64,000 bases of DNA from QAND01 sp003150225 (GCF_044357945.1 NZ_CP076563.1:1178001-1242000), one strand, 5' to 3'; shown: positions 49,623 to 58,185, counted from the first letter of the stretch. A program made the numbers and translations. The notes: generated by a model not told the origin, from the letters alone.

Positions 49623-51203
49623 CTACTCCCCTTGGTGCTCGGGGGATTCCGCCGCAAACCGAATACCGGTAGGGCTCATACAGGTGCCGCACCGATGGCC
49701 CAAATCCCGAATCTCGGCGCCCACCCGCACCATGGTGGTGATCATCTCGCTGAAGGGCACCAGCACGTCAAAGCCGCCCAGCACCGCGTTGGCATTGGCC
49801 ATGGCCGTAGCCACCGCCGCCACATTTCGGGCCATGCAGGGCACCTGTACCTTGCCGGCGATGGGATCGCATACCAGACCCAAGAGGCTCTGGAGGGACA
49901 TGGAAGCGCCATCACAGCACTGCTGGGGCGTTCCGCCCAGAAGGTGGATCAGCCCGCCGGTGGCAAGGGCGCAGCCGCTGGTGACCTCGGCCTGGCAGCC
50001 CCAGGCCCCGGAGAAGTTGGTCTCCCGCGCCATGATGGCGCCGATCATGCCGGCAGCCAGAAGGCCCTCTACCATCTTCTCATCATCCAATCCCATAGCC
50101 TGGCCGGCGCCGTACAGTACCCCGGGCACGATGCCGGAGGAGCCGCCGGTGGGGATGCACACGATGACCCCCATGGAATTGCTGTACTCCATAACCGCCT
50201 GGCTGGCGTAGATGGCATGGTTCAGGGCGCCCAAATCCAGGGCCTGGGGCGTGGAGACGAAATCCCGCATCTCGGTTGCGGAGGTCTGGATATAGCCCAC
50301 CAAGGGGGATTCCTTGCTGAGGCCTTTTTCGATGGAATTCTTGATGACGCTCCACAAAAACCGGGCGTGCTCCAGCACCCCTTCCCGTCCCCATCCGCTC
50401 ATGGCGGACTCATAGGCCACCGCCAGCTCAAAGAGGTTCAAATTGTGGGCTTCGCCGTAGGCCACCATTTCCTCGGCGGTTTCAAAGGGCGGCTTGTGGT
50501 TGATGTTTGCCACCACGGGATGGACCGGATTTACCACCCGGATATACTTTACCCCGGGGATGGCCTTCACCTTCTGGATATCCGCCTCGTCCCAGGGCTC
50601 CCCGGTTTTGAGTTCCACGATGGAGACGTCCTTTTTCCCCACCAAGCAGTTTACCGCATTGAGGGATTTTGCCATAGGCTTGGCGGCCTGGGCGATCCGC
50701 TCCAGCTCCTCCTGGAAAGCTGGACCGGTAAACAGAAGCAGCTCGTAGTGATCTCCTTTGATGTCGGTCAAACAGCCGTCGATCTCCTGAATCACGCAGG
50801 TTCCGCCGCCGGTGGAGTTGGTCACCAAGGTGGTTTCAAAGCCGTTCTTCCCCTTCATGATGGCCCGAATCCCCTGGACATCCCCTGGGATATCGATATC
50901 CAGAAACACGAATTCCACTTCCAGCCCCGCCTTTTTCGCCTCCTCCCGTGCCTGGGGGAAGTTCTCCTGGGGAGGCTTTTTACCCAGAAGGCCGCTGATG
51001 AGGGCCTTGTCGGTGTTCATACCCATATAGGAGTTGCGCATGGAGCTGGTGCTGGGGAACTCAAACCGCACGTGAGCGGGCTCCTCCCCCAGCAGATCCC
51101 GGCACAAAAGGCCGATCCGTCCGGGGCCTCCGGTACTGCTGCTGCTGGGGCCGGGGGTAACGGGGCCAAGCACCTGGTTGAAGATGGCGGGGTAACTTTT
51201 CAT
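49623..51203 (-). CDS. L-serine dehydratase, iron-sulfur dependent, fused beta-alpha
   Basis: A 526-residue single-chain L-serine ammonia-lyase that converts serine to pyruvate and ammonia. The N-terminal beta-type region carries GPSSSSTGGPGRIG and an ACT-like segment; the alpha-type catalytic half has ETNFSGAWGCQAEVTSG, CDPIAGKVQVPC and HRCGTC, which supply the three cysteines of a [4Fe-4S] cluster. Many Clostridia encode two subunits (sdaAA, sdaAB); here they are fused. ATG 51203 follows GGGAGAGAG. The transcript has a ~140-base leader. Confidence 0.94.
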   Translation of the reverse strand: MKSYPAIFNQVLGPVTPGPSSSSTGGPGRIGLLCRDLLGEEPAHVRFEFPSTSSMRNSYMGMNTDKALISGLLGKKPPQENFPQAREEAKKAGLEVEFVFLDIDIPGDVQGIRAIMKGKNGFETTLVTNSTGGGTCVIQEIDGCLTDIKGDHYELLLFTGPAFQEELERIAQAAKPMAKSLNAVNCLVGKKDVSIVELKTGEPWDEADIQKVKAIPGVKYIRVVNPVHPVVANINHKPPFETAEEMVAYGEAHNLNLFELAVAYESAMSGWGREGVLEHARFLWSVIKNSIEKGLSKESPLVGYIQTSATEMRDFVSTPQALDLGALNHAIYASQAVMEYSNSMGVIVCIPTGGSSGIVPGVLYGAGQAMGLDDEKMVEGLLAAGMIGAIMARETNFSGAWGCQAEVTSGCALATGGLIHLLGGTPQQCCDGASMSLQSLLGLVCDPIAGKVQVPCMARNVAAVATAMANANAVLGGFDVLVPFSEMITTMVRVGAEIRDLGHRCGTCMSPTGIRFAAESPEHQGE

Positions 51204-51345
51204 GGCATTCTCTCTCCCTCTTTGTGTATATGATGGATGCGCCGCCGGCGGATAGCCCAAGCGGCCATAGGTGGATCAGGTCCGGCAGAAAAGCCACAGG
51301 AGTGATCGCAATTTATTCGATGGATGGAGTGTCATTTACAAGAAG

Positions 51346-51374
51346 AGAGTACCATTTTCCCCCTACCCCGTCAA
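51346..51374 (-). promoter_or_regulatory. Promoter of L-serine dehydratase
   Basis: Minus strand TTGACG, 17 bases, TACTCT. The leader to the ATG contains a GC-rich GCCGCTTGG / CCGCCGGCGGC stretch that may fold. Confidence 0.6.
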
Positions 51375-51388
51375 CCGGGAGAAACCGA

Positions 51389-51424
51389 CAAAAGGGGGGC
51401 CGCCGAAGCGGTCCCCCTTTTGCC
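51389..51424 (-). terminator. Terminator after PstS-like gene
   Basis: Minus strand AAAAGGGGGACCGC TTCG GCGGCCCCCCTTTT. Confidence 0.85.
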
Positions 51425-51440
51425 TTGAAGGGACGATTTT

Positions 51441-52283
51441 TTAATTTACGGGAACGAAGCCTGCCTCAACCACCTGTTCCTGGCCGGCGTCGCTGAGGAT
51501 GTAGTCCATGAACTCCTTTACCTTGCCGCTGGGCTCCTCGCTGGTGAGGAGGAGGAAGGGCCGGATGATCTTATAGGTGCCATTCTGGGCGTTGGGCTCG
51601 GTGGCCTCCACGCCGTCCACCTTCACGGCCTTGACCTGATCGGTGAGGCTGCCCAGGGAGATATAGCCGATGGCCTCCTCCTTATCCTGGACGTTCTGGG
51701 CCACGGCGTTGGTGGCGTCCACAAAGATGGCGGTGCTTTCATTGATGAGGGATTTGCCATCCTCGCTAAGGCTCATGATCTCCTCAAAAGCATCCCGGGT
51801 ACCGCTGCCGGCTTCCCGGCAAACCAGGAGGATCTCCTTATCGGGGCCGCCTACGTCCTTCCAGTTTTTGATCTCCCCTTTGAAGATCTGGGTGATCTGC
51901 TCGGAGGTCAGGTCGGTGACGGGGTTATTATTGTTGATGATGACCGCGATGGCGTCGGTTGCGATCTGGGTCTCATGGAGGGTCTTCTCCTCCTCCTTCA
52001 GCTCCCGGCTGCTCATGCCGATGTCGGCCGTGCCGTCCTGAGCGGCCTTGATGCCGGCGCCGGATCCGGGGGCGGTGATCTCAAAGGTGACGGTGCCATC
52101 CTGCTCCGCGAATTGGTCGCTCAGGGAGATGGCCAGCTTTTCCACCGAGGTGGAGCCGTTGATGGTGATGGTGGTCTTCTCGCCGGTGGTGCCGCCCCCG
52201 TTTCCGTTTCCGCCGCAGCCCGCCAAAAGGCCCAGGGCCATGATTCCGGCGCACCCCAATGCAAACAGTTTATTCTTTTTCAT
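51441..52283 (-). CDS. PstS-like phosphate-binding lipoprotein
   Basis: A 280-residue binding lipoprotein with lipobox LLAGCGG, a Gly/Asn linker, and the PstS motifs ITINGSTSVEKLA, ITAPGSGAGIKAAQDGTADIGMSSRE and CREAGSGTRDAFEE that hold phosphate. AAAGGAGTGG precedes the ATG. No pstCAB genes adjoin it; an orphan PstS could feed a transporter elsewhere or act as a scavenging or sensing protein. The upstream gap has TTAAxx repeats reminiscent of PhoP boxes but too weak to call. Confidence 0.92.
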   Translation of the reverse strand: MKKNKLFALGCAGIMALGLLAGCGGNGNGGGTTGEKTTITINGSTSVEKLAISLSDQFAEQDGTVTFEITAPGSGAGIKAAQDGTADIGMSSRELKEEEKTLHETQIATDAIAVIINNNNPVTDLTSEQITQIFKGEIKNWKDVGGPDKEILLVCREAGSGTRDAFEEIMSLSEDGKSLINESTAIFVDATNAVAQNVQDKEEAIGYISLGSLTDQVKAVKVDGVEATEPNAQNGTYKIIRPFLLLTSEEPSGKVKEFMDYILSDAGQEQVVEAGFVPVN

Positions 52284-52405
52284 GTCATATCCACTCCTTT
52301 ATGGTTACGGCCCAAGGGTACCCCCACAATGTTAAGGCAGTATTTTACCCTTTTAACGGCTGCATTAAGTTTTTCCATTTTTCCATACTTTTTTGCGGAA
52401 TACGA

Positions 52406-52434
52406 TTGCATATTATTCGTATATATGGTATATT
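52406..52434 (+). promoter_or_regulatory. Promoter of M14 peptidase gene
   Basis: TTGCAT, 17 bases, TATATT, 27 bases before the start codon. Confidence 0.7.
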
Positions 52435-52460
52435 TATACGCACTAAGGAGGTTTTTTATC

Positions 52461-54152
52461 ATGAAGCTCACGTTCGACCATTATTATGAATACGAGGAAT
52501 TGACCGCAGCGGTAAAGGCCATGGCGGAGGAATACCCCGGCCTGGTTCATCTGGAATCCGCCGGCGTAACCCCCGAGGGCAGGGATATTTGGGCTCTGTC
52601 CATCACCGATTACGCCACCGGCGACCACAGCGAAAAGCCGGCCTATTATATGGACGGCAACCATCACGCCGGGGAGGTTACCGGCTCCATGGCCTGCATT
52701 TACTTTGCATACCGCCTGGTGACGGGCTACGGGCAGGATGACAAGATCACCGCCTTGCTCAAAACCACCACCTATTACATCATCCCCCGCATCTCTCCCG
52801 ATGGATCCCAGGCTTACCTTACCAGCCCCGAGATGCTCCGCAGCGCCAACCGGCCCTATCCCTATCCCACCCTGTGCGCCGGAGTGCAGCCCCAGGATCT
52901 GGATGGCGATGGCGAGATCCTCATGATGCGGGTACCCGATCCCAGCGGGGAATGGAAAATCTACGACAAGGATCCCCGGATCATGGTAAAGCGGAAACCC
53001 GACGACATTGGCGGCACCTATTACCGGATGTTCCCCGAGGGGATGGTCAAGGATTATGAGGCGGGACAGTTCCTCCAGCCCGCTCCCGCCAAATGGGGGC
53101 TGGACCTGAACCGGAACTATCCCTTTGGCTGGTTCCCGGAACACCGGCAGCCTGGCGCCAGCGCCTATCCGCTCTCTGAAGTCGAGACCCGGTCGGTGGC
53201 CAACTTTGTGCTGGCCCACCCCAACATCGGCAGCGCCACCACCATGCATACCACCGGCGGCGTGCTGGCCTATCCCCCGGGAACCCGCAAGGCCGCTTCC
53301 GCGCCCAAACGGGATATCCAGATGTATAAAGAGGTGGGCGAGATGGCCACCGTGGAGATGGGCTATCCCATTGCCAATGTGTTTGACGAATTCCTCTCGG
53401 ACCAGGAGAATTATTCCTCCGGCGCGTTTGACGACTGGATGTACGAACACCAGGGCATCCCCTGCTACACCGTGGAGCTATGGAACCTCCAGCAGCGCAG
53501 CGGCGCGGAGGACCGGTGGCCTGAGGTCAACAAGATGACCGAGGACCAGAAGGCCATGGATTACCTGAAAATGGTGAAGTGGAGCGATGAGAACCTGGGC
53601 GGAAAGGGCTTTGTTGACTGGGCTCCCTATGACCATCCCCAGCTGGGTAAAGTGGAGATCGGCGGTCTGAAGTTTAAATTCGTGTTCCAAAACTGCCCCA
53701 ACGAGTATCTGGAGCAGGAGGTGGAAAAGACCTTCCGCTTCTGCCTGCGGCACAGCGCAGTCCTGCCCCATCTGGCTTTGAAGTCGGTATCCTGTCAGAA
53801 GGCCGGGGACGCCTACTGTGTTACCGCTACCGTCCAGAACACGGGGTATCTTCCCACCTTCATCACCGCTTCGGCACAGAATCTGAAGATCGACAAGCCG
53901 GTGAAGGCGGAGATCACCCTGCCGGAAAGCGCAAAGCTGGTCATTGGCAAACAGTCCATGGAGCTGGGCAGCCTGGAAGGCTTTGGCGGTGTGGATACCG
54001 GATATTACTATGGCACCATCGCTACCCACAAGAGCGATCCCACCCAAATTACCGTCCAGTGGATGGTGGAAGGCGCCGCTCCCGGCAGCACCGCTACCGT
54101 CAGCTTCAGCCATCCCAAGGCTGGATCCGTGGCAGCGGAAGTGCAATTTTAA
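52461..54152 (+). CDS. M14-family zinc carboxypeptidase
   Basis: A 563-residue zinc peptidase without a signal peptide, so probably cytoplasmic. Zinc ligands lie in GNHHAGEVTG (HxxE) and TTMHTTGG; substrate-binding residues are in GLDLNRNYPFG; the catalytic Glu is in YTVELWN. A C-terminal beta-sandwich (about 430-563, VTATVQNTGYLPTFITASAQN) follows the catalytic domain. AAGGAGG precedes the ATG. Family members cleave C-terminal residues from peptides or cell-wall peptides; the substrate here is unknown. It is monocistronic. Confidence 0.9.
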   Translation: MKLTFDHYYEYEELTAAVKAMAEEYPGLVHLESAGVTPEGRDIWALSITDYATGDHSEKPAYYMDGNHHAGEVTGSMACIYFAYRLVTGYGQDDKITALLKTTTYYIIPRISPDGSQAYLTSPEMLRSANRPYPYPTLCAGVQPQDLDGDGEILMMRVPDPSGEWKIYDKDPRIMVKRKPDDIGGTYYRMFPEGMVKDYEAGQFLQPAPAKWGLDLNRNYPFGWFPEHRQPGASAYPLSEVETRSVANFVLAHPNIGSATTMHTTGGVLAYPPGTRKAASAPKRDIQMYKEVGEMATVEMGYPIANVFDEFLSDQENYSSGAFDDWMYEHQGIPCYTVELWNLQQRSGAEDRWPEVNKMTEDQKAMDYLKMVKWSDENLGGKGFVDWAPYDHPQLGKVEIGGLKFKFVFQNCPNEYLEQEVEKTFRFCLRHSAVLPHLALKSVSCQKAGDAYCVTATVQNTGYLPTFITASAQNLKIDKPVKAEITLPESAKLVIGKQSMELGSLEGFGGVDTGYYYGTIATHKSDPTQITVQWMVEGAAPGSTATVSFSHPKAGSVAAEVQF

Positions 54153-54167
54153 GGGGTAACAAAGGAC

Positions 54168-54203
54168 AAAAAAGCCGGATGGAGGATTCCATCCGGCTTT
54201 TTT
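54168..54203. terminator. Bidirectional terminator
   Basis: AAAAAAGCCGGATGG AGGATT CCATCCGGCTTTTTT between convergent genes. Confidence 0.92.
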
Positions 54204-54206
54204 ATG

Positions 54207-54554
54207 TTACGTACCGCGGTTCTCAAACCGCTCCACCACTTCCTGTATCTGCTTGAGGAAGTTCTTTTCCCCAAAGGTGTTCATCTTCACATATACGGCC
54301 TCGCTGCCCCCCGACGTGATGATGGTCAGATAAACGCGCTGACCGTCGCCCACCAGGGTAACGCTGGCGCTCACCCGGTTGGAGCCCAGGTAGCTGTACC
54401 GCTCATAGACCCGGACGGCGCACCGTACCCCCCGAAGGTCATAGTCGGCGCCGTCCTCGTAGCTGGCCGACGCGCTTCCTCCAATAATGCCCCCGTCTAC
54501 CCAGCGGAGCAGCTCGTCAAAATCCCCCTCAAGGACGCATTGGTATTTCGCCAT
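54207..54554 (-). CDS. Small conserved protein, probably DUF6054
   Basis: A 115-residue protein of alternating beta strands (MAKYQCVLEGDFDELLRWVDGGI, VRCAVRVYERYSYLG, VSASVTLVGDGQRVYLTIITSGGSEA). It resembles the DUF6054 family of Firmicutes; function unknown. GAGAGGGATTTCC precedes the ATG. Its start overlaps the 3' end of the IspD-GNAT gene by 26 bases, so it is the last gene of a three-gene transcript with the malY-type gene. Confidence 0.65.
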   Translation of the reverse strand: MAKYQCVLEGDFDELLRWVDGGIIGGSASASYEDGADYDLRGVRCAVRVYERYSYLGSNRVSASVTLVGDGQRVYLTIITSGGSEAVYVKMNTFGEKNFLKQIQEVVERFENRGT

Positions 54555-55794
54555 GGAAATCCCTCTCTTTTTCCCAGTCTTTCCGGGAAATGGTGTAGAT
54601 CAAATGGAGCATCTCTTTCCCTTTATAGCGTTTTATAAAGGAATCCGCCTCTCTGAGCCCAAGGGCCTCGGATACGCGGCGGGAAGCGGTGTTTTCAGGC
54701 CGGATCTCGGCGATGACCTCTTCCGCATGAAGGGTGGTAAAGGCGTAGTCCAAACAGGCGCGGGCACCCTCAGCTGCATACCCCATGCCCCAGCGGTCCC
54801 GACGGAGGATATAGCCCAGGCCCACATGGTCCTCCCCATGGATGGTCTCCACAAGGGGCCCTATAAGGCCGATGATCTCTCCAGTGGATTTTTCCACCGC
54901 CTTCAGATAGGCGTAGCCGTGGTTCCCATACCGCAAAAGGCATTCCTTTATGAACGCCACCACCTCTTGGTGGGAAAAGCCATGTTCCCAGGCGTACATG
55001 GTTTTTTCATCCGACAGGATGGGCTTCACCGCCTCCACATCTTCCATGGTTAGCCGAAAAAGGCACATCCGCGCCGTAGTGAGAACGGGCGTACGCTTCC
55101 GGTGCTGGAGAATCGCCTGGCCCAGGGCCAGATCCAGGGGGGTGGTGATCTTGATATTCTCTTTGTTTCCCAGGCACAGCCGGGGCTGGCGCCCGGTCAT
55201 GGCGGCGTAGAGGCCGCAGTCGTCCGTCACCTCCGGGGGCGCGTCTTGAGCCGCATAGGCTTCATGGGCCTCAAACAGCTCTCCTAACCGAAATCCCTGG
55301 GGGGTTTGAACGGTATAGCAATCCTTTCGGGGGGGCTGCTGCTGGGCATACAATCCATCCTGGCTCAGCAGCATGGTGTTCTCGCTGGGATATACCGTAT
55401 TGGCGGCGCCGCAGGTTTCCGCCGTCCGGGCGCATCGAATCAGGGTTTCCCCCGTCACCAAGGGCCGTGCGGCATCGTGGACCAGCACCACATCCTGGGA
55501 ATCGCACTCCTCCAGCATGGCGGCAAGGCCCCGGTGGCAGGAGGCCTGCCGGGTTGCCCCGCCCGGCACCATCCGCCGCAGCTTGGGATAGCCTTCCGCC
55601 GGAATCAGAGCCCGGGTCTCCTCCAGATGCTCCGGGTGGCATACCAGATAATAGCCGTCCACCAGGGGACAGTCCTCAAAGACCTCAAGGGTATGGAGCA
55701 GAACTGGTTTTTCTCCGAGGGGTAGGAATTGCTTGGGCCGCTCTCCTCCCATCCTGCTGCCGATACCTCCTGCCAGAATCAATCCATAGACCAT
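54529..55794 (-). CDS. IspD-type cytidylyltransferase fused to GNAT acetyltransferase
   Basis: The 421-residue fusion has residues 1 to about 230 as an IspD/TarI cytidylyltransferase (LILAGGIGSRMG, PKQFLPLGEKP, DAARPLV, KITTPLDL) and residues about 240-415 as a RimJ/RimL-type GNAT domain (GLIGPLVETIHGEDHVGLGYIL, GMGYAAEGARACLDYAF, NTASRRVSEALGL). IspD makes CDP-methylerythritol in isoprenoid synthesis; TarI makes CDP-ribitol. No Shine-Dalgarno site precedes the ATG, which lies 6 bases after the malY-type stop, suggesting coupled translation. The fusion is in one uninterrupted frame. Whether it is the housekeeping IspD cannot be told from this window. Confidence 0.88.
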   Translation of the reverse strand: MVYGLILAGGIGSRMGGERPKQFLPLGEKPVLLHTLEVFEDCPLVDGYYLVCHPEHLEETRALIPAEGYPKLRRMVPGGATRQASCHRGLAAMLEECDSQDVVLVHDAARPLVTGETLIRCARTAETCGAANTVYPSENTMLLSQDGLYAQQQPPRKDCYTVQTPQGFRLGELFEAHEAYAAQDAPPEVTDDCGLYAAMTGRQPRLCLGNKENIKITTPLDLALGQAILQHRKRTPVLTTARMCLFRLTMEDVEAVKPILSDEKTMYAWEHGFSHQEVVAFIKECLLRYGNHGYAYLKAVEKSTGEIIGLIGPLVETIHGEDHVGLGYILRRDRWGMGYAAEGARACLDYAFTTLHAEEVIAEIRPENTASRRVSEALGLREADSFIKRYKGKEMLHLIYTISRKDWEKERDFHGEIPMRP

Positions 55795-55800
55795 GGCGGG

Positions 55801-56976
55801 TTATCGGGCGGCGATGGCATCCGCCAGGCGGCCAATCACATCCACCACGTCGCTCTGCTGGGTGGCCAGGTTAATCCGCACAAAGCCGTCTCCAGCCTGG
55901 CCAAACTTCTTGCCCCGGTCCAGCCACACCCCGGCGTCCTCCGCCAGAAACCGGTCAAACTCCTCGCCGTAGAGGCCCAGGAAGGTCAGATCCACCCACA
56001 TCAGATAGGTGCCCTCCAGGGGACTTACCACCGCCTGGGGAATCCGTTCCCGGATCAGGTCTTCCGCCACTCGATTGTTGTCCCGGATCAAATCCAGAAG
56101 GGCCTCATACCAAGCATCGCACTGGGTATAGGCCGCAATGGTGGCCGCATAGGCAAAATAGGGAATGCAGTCAAACCCCTCTACCAGCACCTGGGCATCG
56201 TAGATTTTCCGCAGGTTTTCGTTGGGGATCAGGATGTTGCTGCAGCACAGGCCCGCCAGGTTGAAGGTCTTGCTGAGAGCGGTGCATACGATGGCGTTAT
56301 CCGCAAACGCCTGGCCCAGGGAACAGAACATATGGTGAGGGCGGTCTGGCCGCAGGGCCAGGTCGAAATGAATCTCATCCGACAGCACCAACACCCCGTT
56401 CTCCCGGCAGATATTGCCTAGGCGGCGGAGCTCCTCCTCTGTCCAAACCCTTCCAGCTGGGTTGTGGGGACTGCACAGAATCAACAGCTTGTTGTTGGGA
56501 TCCTTGGCCTTTCGTTCCAGATCAGCGTAGTCCATGGTGTACCGGCCGTTTTCATTGATGAGGGGATTCTCCACCAGAACACGGCCGTTGTTCCTTACTG
56601 CGTTATGGAAGGGGGGATACACCGGAGTCTGAATGATGATTCCCTCCCCGGGCTGGGTAAAGGCGCGAACGCAGATATTGAGCGCCGCCACCACGCCGAA
56701 GGTGCAGCGGATGGCCTCGGGGGCTACGGTATAACCGTGCCGGCGCTGGATCCAGCTGATCACCGCCTCTCGATAGGGGCCGTCTGGCATGGTATATCCC
56801 ACCACGCCATGGCGGGCGGCCTTCTCCATGGCCTCTATGATGGCCGGAGCAGTCGCCACCTCCATATCGGCCAGGGATAGGGGAATGCTGCCCGATTTCC
56901 GGATATGTTCCGGCACCACCGCCCATTTTTCCGAGCCCGTACCCGTCCGGTCTACCCGCAGAAATTCAAAACCCAT
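55801..56976 (-). CDS. MalY/PatB-type cystathionine beta-lyase (PLP enzyme)
   Basis: A 391-residue fold-type I PLP enzyme. Motifs include SLADMEVATAPAI near the N-terminus, SPHNPAGRVWT, LSDEIHFDL and the PLP lysine in TALSKTFNLAGL. MalY/PatB proteins cleave cystathionine to homocysteine, pyruvate and ammonia. ATG 56976 follows GAGGAGG; a longer frame upstream is not supported. It is the first gene of a transcript with IspD-GNAT and the DUF6054-like gene. Confidence 0.92.
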   Translation of the reverse strand: MGFEFLRVDRTGTGSEKWAVVPEHIRKSGSIPLSLADMEVATAPAIIEAMEKAARHGVVGYTMPDGPYREAVISWIQRRHGYTVAPEAIRCTFGVVAALNICVRAFTQPGEGIIIQTPVYPPFHNAVRNNGRVLVENPLINENGRYTMDYADLERKAKDPNNKLLILCSPHNPAGRVWTEEELRRLGNICRENGVLVLSDEIHFDLALRPDRPHHMFCSLGQAFADNAIVCTALSKTFNLAGLCCSNILIPNENLRKIYDAQVLVEGFDCIPYFAYAATIAAYTQCDAWYEALLDLIRDNNRVAEDLIRERIPQAVVSPLEGTYLMWVDLTFLGLYGEEFDRFLAEDAGVWLDRGKKFGQAGDGFVRINLATQQSDVVDVIGRLADAIAAR

Positions 56977-57026
56977 GGAACTTACCTCCTCAATATTCCG
57001 TTGCATCACATCAACCGTTATGTATA

Positions 57027-57055
57027 AATGTATCACAGCCCTTTTGGATTGACAA
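57027..57055 (-). promoter_or_regulatory. Promoter of malY-type operon
   Basis: Minus strand TTGTCA, 17 bases, TACATT. Confidence 0.6.
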
Positions 57056-57063
57056 CAGCCACC

Positions 57064-57148
57064 CAGGCTGAGCCTGGTGCCCAGTGGGCACTTCCACGCC
57101 GCGGGAAGACGTAGGTGGTTGGACAGGTACGGTAACCACGGTGCCGGG
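57064..57148. repeat. Diverged first unit of intergenic repeat tract (REP-like core)
   Basis: It begins CAGGCTGAGCCTG, then GTGCCCAGTGGGCAC, two adjacent palindromes. It is 85 bases long, 21 shorter than the following regular units. Confidence 0.5.
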
Positions 57149-57416
57149 CAGGCTGAGTCTGCACCCGCGCTGCAGGCAGAGGGTGGATGGTTGGATCTGT
57201 GCCGCAGCTAGCGGTAAAACGGTAGCTGCCGACATGCTCACGCAGAAGGTCACGCAGACTGAGCCTGCACTCGTGCCGCAGGCAGAGGGTGGATAGTTGG
57301 ATCTGTGCCGCAGCCAGCGGTAAAACGGTAGCTGCCGACATGCTCACACAGAAGGTCACGCAGACTGAGCCTGCACTCGTGCCGCAGGCAGAGGGTGGAT
57401 AGTTGGATCTGTGCCG
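57149..57416. repeat. Tandem repeat, 106-bp period, 2.5 units
   Basis: Units start at 57149, 57255 and 57361. Units 1 and 2 are full length and differ at only a few positions; the third stops after ~56 bases at GATCTGTGCCGC. Each unit holds a CAG(A/G)CTGAG(C/T)CTG core and a CAGC(T/C)AGCGGTAAAACGG segment. No convincing gene lies in 56977-57535. Confidence 0.88.
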
Positions 57417-57437
57417 CTTGCGGAGAGATGGACGCTG

Positions 57438-57493
57438 AGGAACGGCTCGATGGAATGTTACTACGCGTTGCTTGTAGCAACGGGCCGTTCCTC
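57438..57493. repeat. Long imperfect hairpin before XRE gene
   Basis: AGGAACGGCTCG pairs with CGGGCCGTTCCT, and inner GTTACTAC with GTAGCAAC. It may terminate, attenuate or mark the boundary of an inserted segment. Confidence 0.5.
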
Positions 57494-57535
57494 CTATTAT
57501 AGTGATAACGGTTAGGAAAAAGGAGGTTGCCCCTC

Positions 57536-58045
57536 GTGTTAAACAAAAACATCAAGACCATCAGAAAATCAAAAGGACTTTCACAAGAAGAGCTCGCAAT
57601 CAAGCTGCATGTTGTGCGGCAAACAATCTCTAAATGGGAGCAAGGACTGTCAGTTCCTGATTCCGAGATGCTGCTTTCCCTATCGGAAGCGCTTGAAACG
57701 CCTGTAAGCATTTTGCTCGGGGAAACTGTTGTTGAGTCACAAGCCGATGATCTAAAAGCGATTTCCGAAAAGTTGGAGATTATAAACTTGCAACTTGCGC
57801 AGAGAAAGTCCACTGGAAGAAAAATCCTTCATTGGCTTTTTATCTCCTTGTGTGCGGTCATAGCAGCAATGTATGCGGCTTTATTCGCATTGAATAGTCC
57901 TTATTTAGGCTGGAATTATGGCGACCCTGAAACCGCAGTTCTTGGGACAGCGTTTCACGCATTTGAATGGCTATTTATCAGGTTTGCGCCGATTCTCCTA
58001 ATTGGGACGATCGCTGGAATACTCTTGACGCGAAAGAAGGCATAA
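57536..58045 (+). CDS. XRE-family regulator with C-terminal membrane helices
   Basis: A 169-residue protein: helix-turn-helix (about 1-60, KTIRKSKGLSQEELAIKLHV, RQTISKWEQGLSVPD), a coiled linker and two C-terminal membrane helices (about 100-125 and 143-165). A GTG start at 57536 is chosen because AAAGGAGG lies 9 bases upstream. Base composition is visibly more A/T-rich than the flanking genes, suggesting a foreign origin. Similar XRE-membrane proteins sense envelope conditions, but no partner transporter is present. Confidence 0.82.
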   Translation: MLNKNIKTIRKSKGLSQEELAIKLHVVRQTISKWEQGLSVPDSEMLLSLSEALETPVSILLGETVVESQADDLKAISEKLEIINLQLAQRKSTGRKILHWLFISLCAVIAAMYAALFALNSPYLGWNYGDPETAVLGTAFHAFEWLFIRFAPILLIGTIAGILLTRKKA

Positions 58046-58148
58046 ATCCATCCTGCTTTTGGGCACGGTTTATTTGAGGACGATAAGCATTCGGAGCGGC
58101 CATCCGCGCCACTCGATACAGCAAAGCAGGCCATGCCATATGATAAAA

Positions 58149-58185
58149 ACAGAGAGCAGAAACCCACGGGCTTTCTGCTCTCTGT
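58149..58185. repeat. Perfect 14-bp inverted repeat
   Basis: ACAGAGAGCAGAAA, 9 bases, TTTCTGCTCTCTGT, with no T tract after it. It lies between the XRE gene and the NagA-like gene. Confidence 0.6.

Noticed and set aside
49632..51233. A 533-codon open frame antisense to the L-serine dehydratase gene
   Set aside because: The opposite strand encodes a full, motif-complete enzyme; the antisense product is a His/Gly-rich shadow.
52290..52400. Pho-box-like TTAA repeats upstream of the PstS-like gene
   Set aside because: Spacing and matches (TTAATG-N5-GTTAAA) are weak and the stretch is A/T-rich, so chance similarity is likely.
57149..57416. Possible CRISPR array in the repeat tract
   Set aside because: The period is 106 bp and the whole unit repeats, with no short repeat/variable spacer alternation and no cas genes.
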